A DNA stretch of 64,000 nucleotides from Tetragonia tetragonoides (GCA_038025085.1 CM076140.1:4823501-4887500); one strand, 5' to 3'. Positions 10,934 to 22,653 are shown, counted from the stretch's first letter. Numbers and translations are program-made. Notes: generated by a model not told the origin, from the sequence alone.

Positions 10934-13058
10934 CAATCGTAAGTGTAAATCAAGATCAACCTACCTAACCTATGACTGGTAGCTTCCTCCTTAATTTCTC
11001 TGTAATTGGCTTGTTTGGCGATCTTTGTACCACATGCCATATATAAAATACTCGATCTTACTTTATGTCATTTCTTTAACACGAGGTGCAAATAAATAAT
11101 TAAGTTTTTAAATGAGAGCTAGAAGTCAATGTTTTGTACTGTGTGGCGGGAAACATGCAACATTAGGTGAATTATATGAATAATGTAGTGTGTTCACTGT
11201 TCTGTTCATTCAGCAAACTGCTAATTTTCTTTTCTTTTTTTGATAATCAGATTATATTAGCATTGATCGAAACAGTTTCAAACCAACCATATTAGTTGCC
11301 AGCTGCAATTGCTCCAATTATTGGCAGCAACTGAACATGTTGGAAGTTTGGTTGACTACTCTTGTTTGCATTGTATGACTCTGCGAAACTCAAAGCTAAC
11401 AGGACAATTCCCAGCCAGATACATAGGAATCTGCAGTTTTTTGTTCTTTAATTTTTCTGCTTTTTTAAATTTGCTCACTAATGTGCAATGCTGGTCGGTT
11501 GATATAAATTTTAAACCCTTAATTAGGCGTCTAACAAGTACAGTAACAAGTTACAGTAATGACTAGTTTAGCTAGCTCTGGTATGATGAATACTTTCTTA
11601 GGATCTAGTTAGCATGTAGTATAATAGGCACGATTAGCCTACAGTTGCACTAGATTTTCCGTATCTCATTTAATCATAATTACATTTCACAATGCTCATA
11701 TAGTTTTTCTAGAAGCTATGATGGCAAAGTGATAGGCAGTGAATCAAAGGGGATGTGGTTGAGTGGTAAGGACTCATCCATTCTTAATTAAGGTCGAGGG
11801 TTTCAATCGCCGGGCATGGAAGAATCTAAAATCCCTTGGTCAGTTGTTCCGTCCTTTGAGACGCCTACAAACCAGCGCGGGGAGATAGTCACACTGTGAT
11901 CGACGGTGAATACCCTTGGTGTGAACCAAAAAGTGATACGCAGTGAAAATTTATAAGAGGAAGGAATTAAGGGTGACATGCATTATAGTATGAAGAATAT
12001 GTGAAGGGCAAATAAGAAGGCATTGATATTGGGACATTGATATGAATAAACAGCAGTAGTAGTCTAGATGGGAAATTAGTGTATAATAATTAGAAAGAAT
12101 CCTAGAACTATGAGCTGATAAAAGTCTATGATTCCCCCTGATTCCAAGGATTCAAAGTTGGAATCATTACTCTGTATAATGGAGGTTAAACTTGTTTAAG
12201 ATGCTTGACAGCACATTAATCATCAATATTATTATTATTAATGTATTACTTAATTAAGTATAAACTAATTAAACTAGTATAAAGCACCATAAAGCAGTAG
12301 CAGGCGCCTAATCAAAAGTGATTTTCATTGGGGGATTGACTAACAATGATCTGCAGAGTTCTTAGACAGTTGGTGTGTGGGTGTTTACTGTTTAGGTACG
12401 GAAAAAACTTAAACAAACAATGAACGAATGAAACTTGTTGAATAAGAATCACACAAAATTAAGGAGAGAGAAAATGTAATAAAAGTAGCGGAGGCTTGGC
12501 TTGCTACGCGGACAGGTTATCCGTTTGTTTCCTGCAACGAGGTCATATGGCTAGCATGTGGGAATCTCTAAAGATGTGGGAATGAAAATTGATTTGATTT
12601 GAATAGATTAGATTAAAGATTAGATCCATACTAGCAAAGCTTAGGCACCTGGTTTTCATTATTACACCCTACTAATTAAAACAAGTATTTAGATCTTAAA
12701 AAGAAAATTCCAAGCTACTGGACCCAGAACCAGAAGCAACTATTCTTCTTAGAGGGGACCAATTAAATAGATGCTCTAGGTGGCTAACTGTTAATAGTTT
12801 TCTTAGCTTTGGTTCAGATCCCCAGGGGAAAAGGTCTTTTGGGGACCATTTTTGTATGAGCGAATGTTTTGACATGTATGCATTCAATTTCCCATAACTT
12901 TAACCACAAGAACATGAATTGAATTCAACAATCAAACGCATCGAAGTGGTTCACATAATGGACCTCTTTACCTACATTATGCTACTACTTACTATAATCT
13001 TTCTACGCAGCAGCAGACAGCTTTTTTATGAATTCTGTTTTCATTTTGCAGGAAGTTT
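10934..13058. other. Intergenic region between copia element and GC-rich insert
   Basis: Apart from the SINE at 11744-11929 I see no gene or clear repeat. The sequence is AT-rich with short open frames that show no protein family features. Confidence 0.5.
11744..11929 (+). mobile_element. tRNA-derived SINE with target duplication
   Basis: The body of about 186 bp is flanked by 18-bp direct repeats AAAGTGATA[G/C]GCAGTGAA at 11726-11743 and 11930-11947, with one mismatch. A polymerase III box A (TGGTTGAGTGG, 11756-11766) and a degraded box B (GGTTTCAATCG, 11799-11809) lie near the 5' end. The flanking duplication and the missing tRNA fold argue for a SINE and not a tRNA gene. Confidence 0.85.
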
Positions 13059-13212
13059 GGCCAATGCATTATGACTAGAGATGGCAATGGGCACGGTTAG
13101 CACGAGGCACGGCACGATCGAGCACGTTTATTACACGGCACGACACGAGCACGGAGGAAGCACGGGCACGAATGACTGGGCCTGGGTTGGGCCCGGGCCA
13201 ATGCATAATGAC
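13059..13212 (+). repeat. GC-rich 120-bp insert flanked by 17-bp direct repeats
   Basis: Direct repeats GGCCAATGCAT[T/A]ATGAC at 13059-13075 and 13196-13212 flank about 120 bp rich in CACG and GCACG. The insert opens TAGAGATGGCAATGGGCACG, a sequence start seen in many dispersed plant repeats, and ends GGGCCCG. Its composition contrasts sharply with the AT-rich surroundings. The class is unknown: duplications of this length suit retroposition better than a hAT transposon (8 bp). Confidence 0.6.
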
Positions 13213-13561
13213 CCAAAGACATTGGGAATCCCCTTAGATAGGTCCATTGAAACCCGAAAAAACTAAGGAGACTCTGATTGTGTTGTTTTCAACTGCATAG
13301 CATAGAGAATAACTTTTTTTATAGTTGATTTTAAAGTGAAAGGAATATAACCTTGAAAACTTATAAATTTAAGTCAACGTTACGTCATTCTCAAAACGTG
13401 GGACTTTGGGAGTATATCATAAGGAATCAAACCCGCAACGTCGAACCATGACTATGATGCCCATGCCATTGGGCCAAGCAGGGCAACCACAAATACTTCA
13501 GACCTCCACAACTTTTGTTTCATACTAGTACAGCAGACAGACAGTATTATTGTTATTATTA

Positions 13562-13745
13562 GCGCAATTTGGCGAAAACCACCTAACATGTTTCAGAATT
13601 TGTCCAGTACCCCCTGAAACTTTACTATTTGGCGAGTACCACCTTAAAACTTTATTCCGCCGTGGAAGTCACACCTAAATGGATTTTCCGGGCAAATCCA
13701 ATTTTTTTCTGACCATTTTACCCTCCCACTTAGATGAATTTTTTT

Positions 13746-13780
<35 letters not shown>

Positions 13781-13942
13781 CACTGTTCCCACATATAAAA
13801 AAAAATAAATTAATTCACTCTCTTTCTCTCTTTCTCTCTCTCGCTCACTCCATCTTCTTCCTCTCTCTCTGTATCTCTATCTTTACCATCTCTCTCTCGT
13901 AATCTCTCTCTGTTTCTCCTGTCACCTCTCTCTCTCGTCATC

Positions 13943-13984
<42 letters not shown>

Positions 13985-14957
13985 AGTCTGTCGCGCTCTC
14001 TCTCTCTCTTCCCCTGTTTTCGTGGCGAAACAGAACACACTCTCTCTCTCTCTCTTCCCCTGTTTTCGTGGCGAAACAGAACACAACAACAACAACAACA
14101 GTCTCTCGCTCTCTCTCTCTCTCTCTTCCCCTATTTTCGTGGCGAAACAGAACAACAACAACAATCCATTAAATTCTGAAACAATCAAACCGAAAATTAA
14201 GACAAAAACGAGAAATTCTGAAACAAAACCGAAAATTAAGACAAAAAGGGAAAAAATTAAAAAGATAGAAGGAGAAGCTTAGCTTGGAATTGGCAGATCG
14301 GAGCTTCTAAAGCTCATGCATGGCCATTGAAGCTCGCTCGAGATTAATCAGAAATGTCGCCGACCATGGTTCATGGCCGGAAACCACAAATCGGTGGCTT
14401 GAGATGTGGTTGCCGGACAAAAATGGTGGTCGCCATTAATGACGATCTTCAGAGCTTGAGAGAGAGAGAGCGTTGAGAGAGAGAGAGATGGAGATGATGG
14501 TCGAGCTTGAGAGAGAGAGAGATGGTCGAGCTTGAGAGAGAGAGATGATGGTGGAGCTTGAGAGAGAGAGAGAGAGAGAGATGATGGTGGAGCTTGAGAG
14601 AGAGAGCGAGATGGAGATGGAGATGGAGATGGAGAGAGAGATGGTCGATGGAGCTTGAGAGAGAGAGATGGAGATGGAGCTTGAGAGAGAGAGAGAGATG
14701 TGGTTTTGTTTTAGTTTTAGTTTTATTTATATTTATATTTTTTATTTTTTACTTTTTATTTATTTAATTATTTAGTTTAATTAAAAGTCACGTGACTCAC
14801 ACGTGGCCGACGTGGGGGGTAAAATGGTCAGAAAATTAATTAAGGTGTGACTTCCAGGGCGGAATAAACATTTAAGGTGGTACTCGCCAAATAGTAACGT
14901 TTCAGGGGGTACTGGACATATTGTGAAACATGTTAGGTGATTTTCGCCAAATTGCGC
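13562..14957 (+). mobile_element. Mutator-like non-autonomous transposon, copy 1
   Basis: The element is 1396 bp. It begins GCGCAATTTGGCGAAAACC and ends with the reverse complement. Terminal inverted repeats run about 115 bp with few mismatches and resume further in (CTGACCATTTTACCC). The flanks carry TTATTATTA on both sides (13553-13561 and 14958-14966), a 9-bp duplication typical of Mutator elements, though in a simple-repeat setting. Inside are CT tracts, a long (CAA)n near 13942-13982, three copies of a block with TTTTCGTGGCGAAA, a unique core near 14271-14455, GA-rich repeats containing GAGCTTGAGAGAGA, and an ACGT-motif cluster at 14789-14814. No transposase is present. Copy 2 at 20564-21943 is inverted and closely similar. 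Confidence 0.88.
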
Positions 14958-14966
14958 TTATTATTA

Positions 14967-17900
14967 TTACTTATTATTCAATTGGAAATGGATGGTATAT
15001 TAGTATGATCAACAGTACTAAGTATGTAGTAACAATAATAACAGGAGTTGGGGGCCAGAACAGAAGTGGTATATTGGGAGCAGGATAGGTAGGTACCACC
15101 AAAACCAAATAGCTGCTTCTGTTGCTGCGCCTGCCTTTGCCTATATGCTATATATTGCATATTCTAAAGTTAAATCAGAGAGCCCTACTACTTTATATAT
15201 ACTAGAGATATTATTGAGAGGAAATTCCAGATTTGAGGTTGAGAACTGTCAAGTGAAATTTAATAAATTAATTGATTTTTATATAATTTTAAGGACAAGG
15301 AAAATGCTGTTGGCATTGTGATTGTTTTTTCAATGAGGTTTTTTTTGTTTTTTTTTTGGGAGGACAAGTGTAGCTTTTGGTCCAATAATTGGAGAGTAAA
15401 AGACTTAACATAGTTTATTATCAGTTTTGGGCACCAATGATGGGAAAGAATGGGGATGTGTCTAAGTGGAGCTCCTCCTTTACACGCCTGATCCTCAAAG
15501 TTAAAGCAATGCAAGCAAAGGCACATAGATTTTCATGGAGTTTTGGAAGCATTCATGATTTTTAAGTTTTGGTGTCCCCATTTTCCTACACTATAACCCT
15601 CCCATCCCCCATGTCTTCTTCACATCAACCTCTCTATTCTCTCTCCTCTCTTCCTTCTTCACTAGTGGAAGCCAACTCCTCTTCAACCCCCCTTTTTTTT
15701 CTTTTTTTCCTTTTTTTTTCACCTCCCCTGGCAAGTGGTAGTGGGTTTCCCTTTCACCACCTACCCCTTTAGAAAGAAATTTGGGTGATTAAACTAAACA
15801 TAGCATTAGCATATCCATGCTAATACCTAGACATAAAAGCTAGCTAGCGACTAAAAACTAAATATTGCTTTGTAACCTTTGAGGTGGGATCGCTCGAATC
15901 CAGGCACCCAATCACATAAACCATACCCATCTGGTTGGAGGCAACTGCCTCGTAACGACCCACTTTGCATCTAACCATTCAAATCTTATTAAGATCTTGT
16001 CTCCTTATTACTTGTTAATAACCTAGCTTACACCTTCCAATGCTTTACATTTCTTCCTTGGATCAATTCCTTCACCTCTTAACAAATTCTTAACTTTTAC
16101 CTCAATGTATATAATTGGCCATCATAATACTCTGCATTATTAGTTTAATTCATTTCTTCCCTCTGTCCACCACCACCACTACTAAATAAGTAAATAGTAC
16201 TTACTAATCTCAACTTGGTCATGGAAAATGGTGAAACAGTGATTAGCCTGCAGGGAAAGAAGCACTAAACGTACAGGACTAATAAAGCAAAGGCATTATT
16301 ATTATTAGGCTTAAAACCTTGAATCATCAATTATCTGCTTTCTTTTTTATTGAGTGACCAGTATGGTGATGGACAGTTGTAATAATGGATATTTGGACAT
16401 TGGATAAGGTGTTTGCTTTTCCCTTATTGATGTATCTGCATTTGCCCGTTTCTGATATTTAGTATACACCTTATCAAGTCCAAACCCTGAGGATAAAATG
16501 GATGGTTCATGGTTCACTAACTCAACTTACACTACTATGAGAACTGACTACATTGCCTTAAAAAGGTACTAACTTACAATTAAGGCATATATATCTTCCA
16601 ATTTTAGAAAGATCGATGATCAGCATCTATTGTATCAGTCTGGAATTGGATGCCATGTTCGCTTATGCTTTTATTAGTACCTATGATCTTTAGGATAACC
16701 TAAGCGACTATTGCATATATAATTCGAATGGCCAAACTTTGATTAGACCCTGTTTCTGAAATCTATACCCAATATTGATACAGAGGTTTACGAACGCCTG
16801 GTCGAATCGAAAGAGCATGCTCTAAACAACAAATTTTTATCACAACCATACTGGTCCTCATTTTATGCACTAATTTAGGTATTACTTACCATTTCTGTCT
16901 CACGTTATCTATTGTGGCCTCCTTTCCTTGTGCCATACTCTTTCTAGATGTGATTTGTTGATGACTGATTAGCCAGAAACCAGTATTTACTTCCATCTCT
17001 TTACCAAATTTTGTAATGTCTCAATTTATGAGAAAAAGGGCAAGCGAATCAGTTCTTACCCATAATGTGAATGTTGGCATTAGGAAAGAGACACTTTTCA
17101 TCAGGCGAGCCTAATTATCAGGGATGTAGCTACATTAGGGACTAAGCCGCTAGGCGGTATCTCTAATTTAGGTTTAGCTCTTGAAATGCTACTAATAATG
17201 TGATTATTAAAGCAGTTTCACAATGCATTGTCTTTGATTCCCCATAATTCTCTCCTTTTAAGCATAATTTTTATATGAGACTCCACTCTCAAGTTGGTCG
17301 CAGTTGTAAGTGCAATGGAATTATATGCCAATTCTTGTAGGATAACTTTAAAATAAATTATTTAGTGTCCTGCCATAAAAAATCTAAACTAACAAAAAGA
17401 GGATTTCTACAGATCCTTGCAGTCTCAGGTGCGATGGAATTATCCTAATGCTTGTAGGATAACTTTCAACTAATTTATTTAGTGTTCTTCCATAAAAATC
17501 TAAACAAACAAAAAAGAAGATACCCTTTTTTCTTTTCTTTTCTTCTTTTCACGTTTGTAAGATGCACTTGATCTTAAACAACAAAATATTTATCCTTGTG
17601 TATCAGATTACTTGCCTTTTGATTCAAATCATAAGGACTATTATATCTGATATTGTCTTTTATAGATACCATATATTTGCTTTCACATCAAATGCAGGAA
17701 TCATTTTCATTTTTCAGTTCTTAATTAAAATCAAATCTTTATTGTGGAACTTTTTTCTTTTGTGCAAGAAGGGACGATTTAAGGCCAACTACAATTTGTT
17801 CCTCCGCTTGTAATTTCTTCATCTTATTGTTGTTAACTCAGACAACTACTAAGATGCAAGAAAGAAAAACAGAGGAGGGAAGGCGGGGAGAGAAAGAATT

Positions 17901-18504
17901 AAAGAAAGAAGAATATAGCATACTGATTTTGAACCATGGAGGGCACCTAAAGTTGAGATGAGCACTTTGTACTTCGCCTCAAGGACTATCAAAAAAACTA
18001 GTGGCTTCTCTGTTTTTTCTTTTTATTAAAGAAAAATTATGGCTTCTTGTGGGATACTCTTGCATATTCAATGAAATTTGATCATTTATGCGCGAATGAT
18101 GTTTTTGCCCCCTAAGTTAACAGTTAAGTGTGTGTAACATTAAAATTCATTAGTTGACATGCCTGCTGGTTGCTTTATGTCAGAAGAATATAATGTAATG
18201 CATAAGTAAAAAAGAGAAAATTTGATTCCAAAATGCATTTTCCACTAAATTTTCAGAGTGAAAAATGAATAATTACATAGCTGAAAACCCCCAATGTACG
18301 TAATAAATTCTAGTAAACCCAAGATCCTAAGGGGAAAGTTGATTTTCAAAATCCCCTTTGTAGCTCCCTACTTACTGATACTACTATTTCATTACATTGA
18401 CAGAAAATATAAAAGCTAATTACACAAATTAAATAACCCCTTTATCAAAAAATAATCCAGGGTAAAGGTGATCTCTCTTGTTGTTTTTTTTTTTTTTTAA
18501 CTTT
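14967..18504. other. Intergenic region downstream of the phosphatase gene
   Basis: No gene is recognisable. The region holds pyrimidine-rich stretches (15600-15770) and a tandem duplication at 17300-17512. The rest is AT-rich without visible structure. The 3' untranslated part of the minus-strand phosphatase gene should lie just left of 18505. Confidence 0.5.
17300..17512 (+). repeat. Tandem duplication, unit about 117 bp
   Basis: Two adjacent units share G[T/C]GCAATGGAATTAT-like starts, CTTGTAGGATAACTTT, ATTTAGTGT and CCATAAAAA with ATCTAAAC. The first runs about 17300-17396 and the second about 17417-17512, with small indels. Confidence 0.7.
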
Positions 18505-20260
18505 TTAAGTCCTAGAGTAACCGCGCTGAGATAGTTGTTTCCATTCCACTAAACGTTGCAGAAAGCACATGACTTGAGAGGGTTCTTGGAGGGTATAAGC
18601 AGCATTTGTTTCTTTTGGTAACTTTGATACAAGGATCCCAAATCCTTGGTTTCTATCGCGCAGTACCTTAAACGCATCCTCGTCTGTTCTATCATCTCCA
18701 ATGTAAATTGGTAGAACATCATTCGAATTAGCGAAACCTGAAAACAAGTAATAAGATTTATATTTATCAGAACACATTCATAAGAATTCGAGTAATTTTC
18801 GAAGTAAAAAGGATTTAAACAAAGGAGTTAACTCTCACCAAGTGCCTCCAACAAGAACTCTAGTGCTTTGCCTTTATCCCACTTGATGGTGGGCTTTATT
18901 TCTAACACTTTTCTTCCGTTAGTCATTTTCAGTTTGGGATAGTCCTTGAGGACTTCCTTGACTAGCTCAGCGAGTTCAGGCCAATTCTGTAAAGGTAAAC
19001 CGTGTGTAAGTTACATACATGAAGCGTACATTCGTAAAACATATTCTTATGTATTCTTATGCAAACGAGTTGATGTGAATGAATAAGCGTGTTTAGTGAA
19101 AATTACCTGTTCTTCAACACAGCGAAAGTGAACCGATAAACAGAACTTGTTGTTTTCAATTCTAGCACCAGGGATTGTTTTGGTTTTCTCCACCAAAGTC
19201 ATGAACAACCTATCAATCATTGGCAAGAATTCACTCGCAGGCTGGAAAAGAATCGATTTGTTGTTGTCCTGTAGCATTTTCAAAAGCTGAAACCAGGAGG
19301 ACCATCATTAGACTTTGAAGAAGAGAATATTGTGATAAATGTCAACCAAAATATGCCACTACTAACAAACATATGGACCAAAAATGGAGAATAGTTTTTT
19401 GTTTCATACCTCTTTATTTGCAGGACCTTCAATGTCCATTCCATGGCTACCCGCATAATAAAGCTCCTTCAACTTGACAAAATCATTGACCTGATGATTG
19501 ACCGAAACCAATTAAATTAATCAGTCATCATCACAGCAATCAATTTGAGTACTTTGTCACTTATATGAAAATGTTTTGTGTAGAAATGTACCTTGGCCTT
19601 GCACCTTCCACTGACGATTGCAGTAGGAAAATATTTGGCGACGGCTTTCACCGCTGCTCTCATCTGATCAAAATAGCACAAAGGAAAATCAGAACAGACC
19701 AAAAATATATAGGTAACAATTTTTACTAAAACATAAGAATATTAATTAAAAAACCAACCTCATGAGACATGAAAGCTTGATCAGGGTTCTGGACAATGGG
19801 GGAAAGAGTACCATCATAATCAAGAAACATAACAATTTGCTTTCCTTTAGATGCTTTGATTATGTTGTCAAACTTTTCCAATGCCGATGGATGGCTCATC
19901 TGTTGAGCAATTATTACGCACCTTTTAGTTTCATTTTCTAAGAATGAAATTGTTATTGTATATAAGAAAGTTCAAAGTTTATGGTTTTGTTACCATCCAG
20001 GATTGGTTTTCTGGAGAAGAGGGCGGAGATTTAGCAGGGGATGAAGCCCTCATAGAATCAACCCAAGCATTGATTTTGGGTGGTGCGTGGGTCTCAAGCT
20101 TCTTAACCGATTTACGGCGAGACGTGTAGCGGCCCGCCGTTGATGAGCGCGGCTTAGGAAGAGCCGGATAGAAAAAGGAGGTGTTTGACATGGCAGCCAT
20201 TGCAACAGCCAAACTGATACCAGATTTCGCATCCGAAACCACCACATTTTGGTTCGTCAT
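18505..20260 (-). CDS. TPP: Trehalose-6-phosphate phosphatase
   Basis: The enzyme removes phosphate from trehalose 6-phosphate, the second step of trehalose synthesis and a control point for the sugar signal Tre6P. Exons (minus strand): 20260-19994, 19899-19759, 19663-19592, 19490-19410, 19286-19107, 18986-18839, 18737-18505. All introns are GT-AG, the sum is 1122 bp and the product 373 aa, the normal size for plant single-domain TPPs. HAD motifs are intact: LDYDGTLSP at residues 115-123 with the nucleophile and acid/base aspartates D116 and D118, SGR at 155-157, [10 protein letters not shown] at 174-183, [10 protein letters not shown] near 278-287 and GDDRTDED at 310-317. The N-terminus ([24 protein letters not shown]) is typical of plant TPPs, which supports the start. 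A Mutator-like element sits about 300 bp upstream of the ATG. Confidence 0.96.
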
Positions 20261-20462
20261 TTCTTTACTTGCTTTCTTCTGTATATATATATGTATATAT
20301 ATATATCGAAGATTTATAAAGAATCAGTTGATAGAGAAAGAGAGAGAGAAAAAAAAACAGAGGAATGGTTGAGAGAGAGAGAGAGAGAAAGTTGTTAGTA
20401 ATGAGAGAGAAGTTGTGTAAGTTGAAGACAAGACACAAGTAAATGAAACGGAGAGATGAGTC

Positions 20463-20470
20463 AATTTATA
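20463..20470 (-). promoter_or_regulatory. Candidate TATA box of the phosphatase gene
   Basis: On the minus strand the sequence reads TTATAAAT, about 200 bp before the ATG. A CT-rich leader follows (GA-rich on the plus strand, 20335-20395), common in plant 5' untranslated regions. The Mutator-like element begins about 95 bp further upstream. Confidence 0.5.
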
Positions 20471-20563
20471 ACTTGTTCGAACCGCAAACAGACGAAACTA
20501 CCACTTCCTTTCCAGCTCTTGTACCTTTCAAAAGTATTAGTCTTTACTTTTCTTTTTTAATAA

Positions 20564-21538
20564 GCATAATTTGGCGAAAACCACCTAATATGTTTCAGAA
20601 TTTGTCCAGTACCCCCTGAAACGTTACTATTTGGCGAGTACCACCTTAAATGTTTATTCCGCCCTGGAAGTCACACCTTAATTAATTTTCTGACCATTTT
20701 ACCCCCCACGTCGGCCACGTGTGAGTCACGTGACTTTTAATTAAACTAAATAATTAAATAAATAAAAAGTAAAAAATAAAAAATATAAATATAAATAAAA
20801 CTAAAACTAAAACAAAACCACCTCTCTCTCTCTCTCTCAAGCTCCATCTCCATCTCTCTCTCTCAAGCTCCATCGACCATCTCTCTCTCCATCTCCATCT
20901 CCATCTCCATCTCTCTCTCTCTCAAGCTCCACCATCATCTCTCTCTCTCTCTCTCTCTCAAGCTCGACCATCATCTCTCTCTCTCAAGCTCGACCATCTC
21001 TCTCTCTCTCAAGCTCGACCATCATCTCCATCTCTCTCTCTCTCAACGCTCTCTCTCTCTCTCAAGCTCTAAAGATCGTCATTAATGGCGACCACCATTT
21101 TTGTCCGGCAACCACATCTCAAGCCACCGATTTGTGGTTTCCGGCCATGAACCATGGTCGGCGACATTTCTGATTAATCTCGAGCGAGCTTCAATGGCCA
21201 TGCATGAGCTTTAGAAGCTCCGATCTGCCGATTCCAAGCTAAGCTTCTCCTTCTATCTTTTTAATTTTTTCCCTTTTTGTCTTAATTTTCGGTTTTGTTT
21301 CAGAATTTCTCGTTTTTGTCTTAATTTTCGGTTTGATTGTTTCAGAATTTAATGGATTGTTGTTGTTGTTCTGTTTCGCCACGAAAATAGGGGAAGAGAG
21401 AGAGAGAGAGCGAGAGACTGTTGTTGTTGTTGTTGTTGTGTTCTGTTTCGCCACGAAAACAGGGGAAGAGAGAGAGAGAGAGTGTGTGTTCTGTTTCGCC
21501 ACGAAAACAGGGGAAGAGAGAGAGAGAGAGCGACAGAC

Positions 21539-21569
<31 letters not shown>

Positions 21570-21943
21570 GATGACGAGAGAGAGAGGTGACAGGAGAAAT
21601 AGAGAGAGATTACGAGAGAGAGATGGTAAAGATAGAGATACAGAGAGAGAGGAAGAAGATGGAGTGAGCGAGAGAGAGAAAGAGAGTGAATTAATTTTTT
21701 TTTTTTTTATATGTGGGAACAGTGAGCGAGAGAGAGAGAGAGAGAGAAAAAAAAAAAAAAAAAAAATTCATCTAAGTGGGGGGGTAAAATGGTCAAAAAA
21801 AAATTGGATTTGCCCGGAAAATCCATTTAGGTGTGACTTCCACGGCGGAATAAACTTTTAAGGTGGTACTCGCCAAATAGTAAAGTTTAAGGGGGTACTG
21901 GACAAATTCTGAAACATGTTAGGTGGTTTTCGCCAAATTGCGC
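20564..21943 (-). mobile_element. Mutator-like non-autonomous transposon, copy 2
   Basis: The element is 1380 bp and is the reverse complement of copy 1 with small indels, mainly in microsatellites. It starts GCATAATTTGGCG (GCGCAATTTGGCG in copy 1) and ends CGCCAAATTGCGC. An exact 9-bp duplication TTTTAATAA lies at 20555-20563 and 21944-21952, which places it firmly among Mutator-like elements. It carries no transposase. It lies in the proximal promoter of the phosphatase gene. Confidence 0.93.
20707..20732. promoter_or_regulatory. Cluster of ACGT-core motifs inside the transposon
   Basis: One CACGTC (20707-20712) and two CACGTG G-boxes (20716-20721, 20727-20732) lie in 26 bp. Such motifs bind bZIP and bHLH factors and can act as abscisic-acid elements when paired. 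They lie about 240 bp upstream of the candidate TATA box of the phosphatase gene. The same cluster is in copy 1 at 14789-14814. A regulatory role is inferred. Confidence 0.5.
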
Positions 21944-22459
21944 TTTTAATAATAATAATGTGCATATTATGGACCCTACTTCCTCTCTAAAGAAAATTAT
22001 GGGCCCCACAATCTATGTTTCTCCTCCCGCCTTGACCCACCATCCGCCAAAAAAAAATAAAAAATAAAATAAATAAAATAAATTGATGGAAAGCCTAGCT
22101 TCGGTTCGAGTTCATTCAACCGTGTCCGTGTGTAACTATACCGCCCTTTTCTACGTCAACATTGATCCGGTCATCCCCCTCCTCCAATGTATAATAGTTA
22201 TATTGGAGATTAGATATCGGAAAATATACCCTTCAAGGCTCCAAATATAAATTATATACCTAGAATATAGTAGTAGAGATCTAATTTACTTAGGAAACTA
22301 GTACATTCTAGATACTTATTGTGCTTGGAGAACAAGTTAAGTATACATAATAAGAAGTCTTATTTATTAAGTCTATTACTCCATATTTTTTCAAGTTACA
22401 TCTCCGTGCATCGAAAAATAAGTGAAACATTATGCCAAGTACCAATTTAATTACAAGTA

Positions 22460-22583
22460 ACAAAAGGTCTGCTATGAGACCGCATCAAGGTGAGGTCTCC
22501 TCTATACTCAAGCATGATATAAGCATGATGTCATGCTTGTTAGAGGATGTCTCATCTTGAGGCCGCTTCATACGAATTTTTGT
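22460..22583 (+). mobile_element. Fold-back MITE, GCATGATGTCATGC family, copy A
   Basis: The outer arms ACAAAAGGTCTGCTATGAGACCGC and, on the other strand, ACAAAAATTCGTATGAAGCGGC pair almost along the whole length. The centre holds the palindrome GCATGATGTCATGC. Copies with the same layout lie at 29547-29673 and 33745-33849. Confidence 0.75.
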
Positions 22584-22595
22584 ATACAAGCAAAT

Positions 22596-22653
22596 AAGTA
22601 ATCTCTCAATTGGTGATCAAAAAAAAAAAAAAAAAACAAGTAATCTCTCAATT
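22596..22653 (+). repeat. Micro-insert: 26 bp ending in poly-A, flanked by 16-bp duplication
   Basis: AAGTAATCTCTCAATT occurs at 22596-22611 and 22638-22653. Between them is GGTGATC followed by a poly-A run and a C. This looks like an extremely 5'-truncated retroposed tail. Confidence 0.65.

Noticed and set aside
13810..14282. Open frames with leucine, serine, asparagine or valine runs (also 21239-21861)
   Set aside because: They are translations of CT, GA, CAA and TTG repeats inside the Mutator-like elements.
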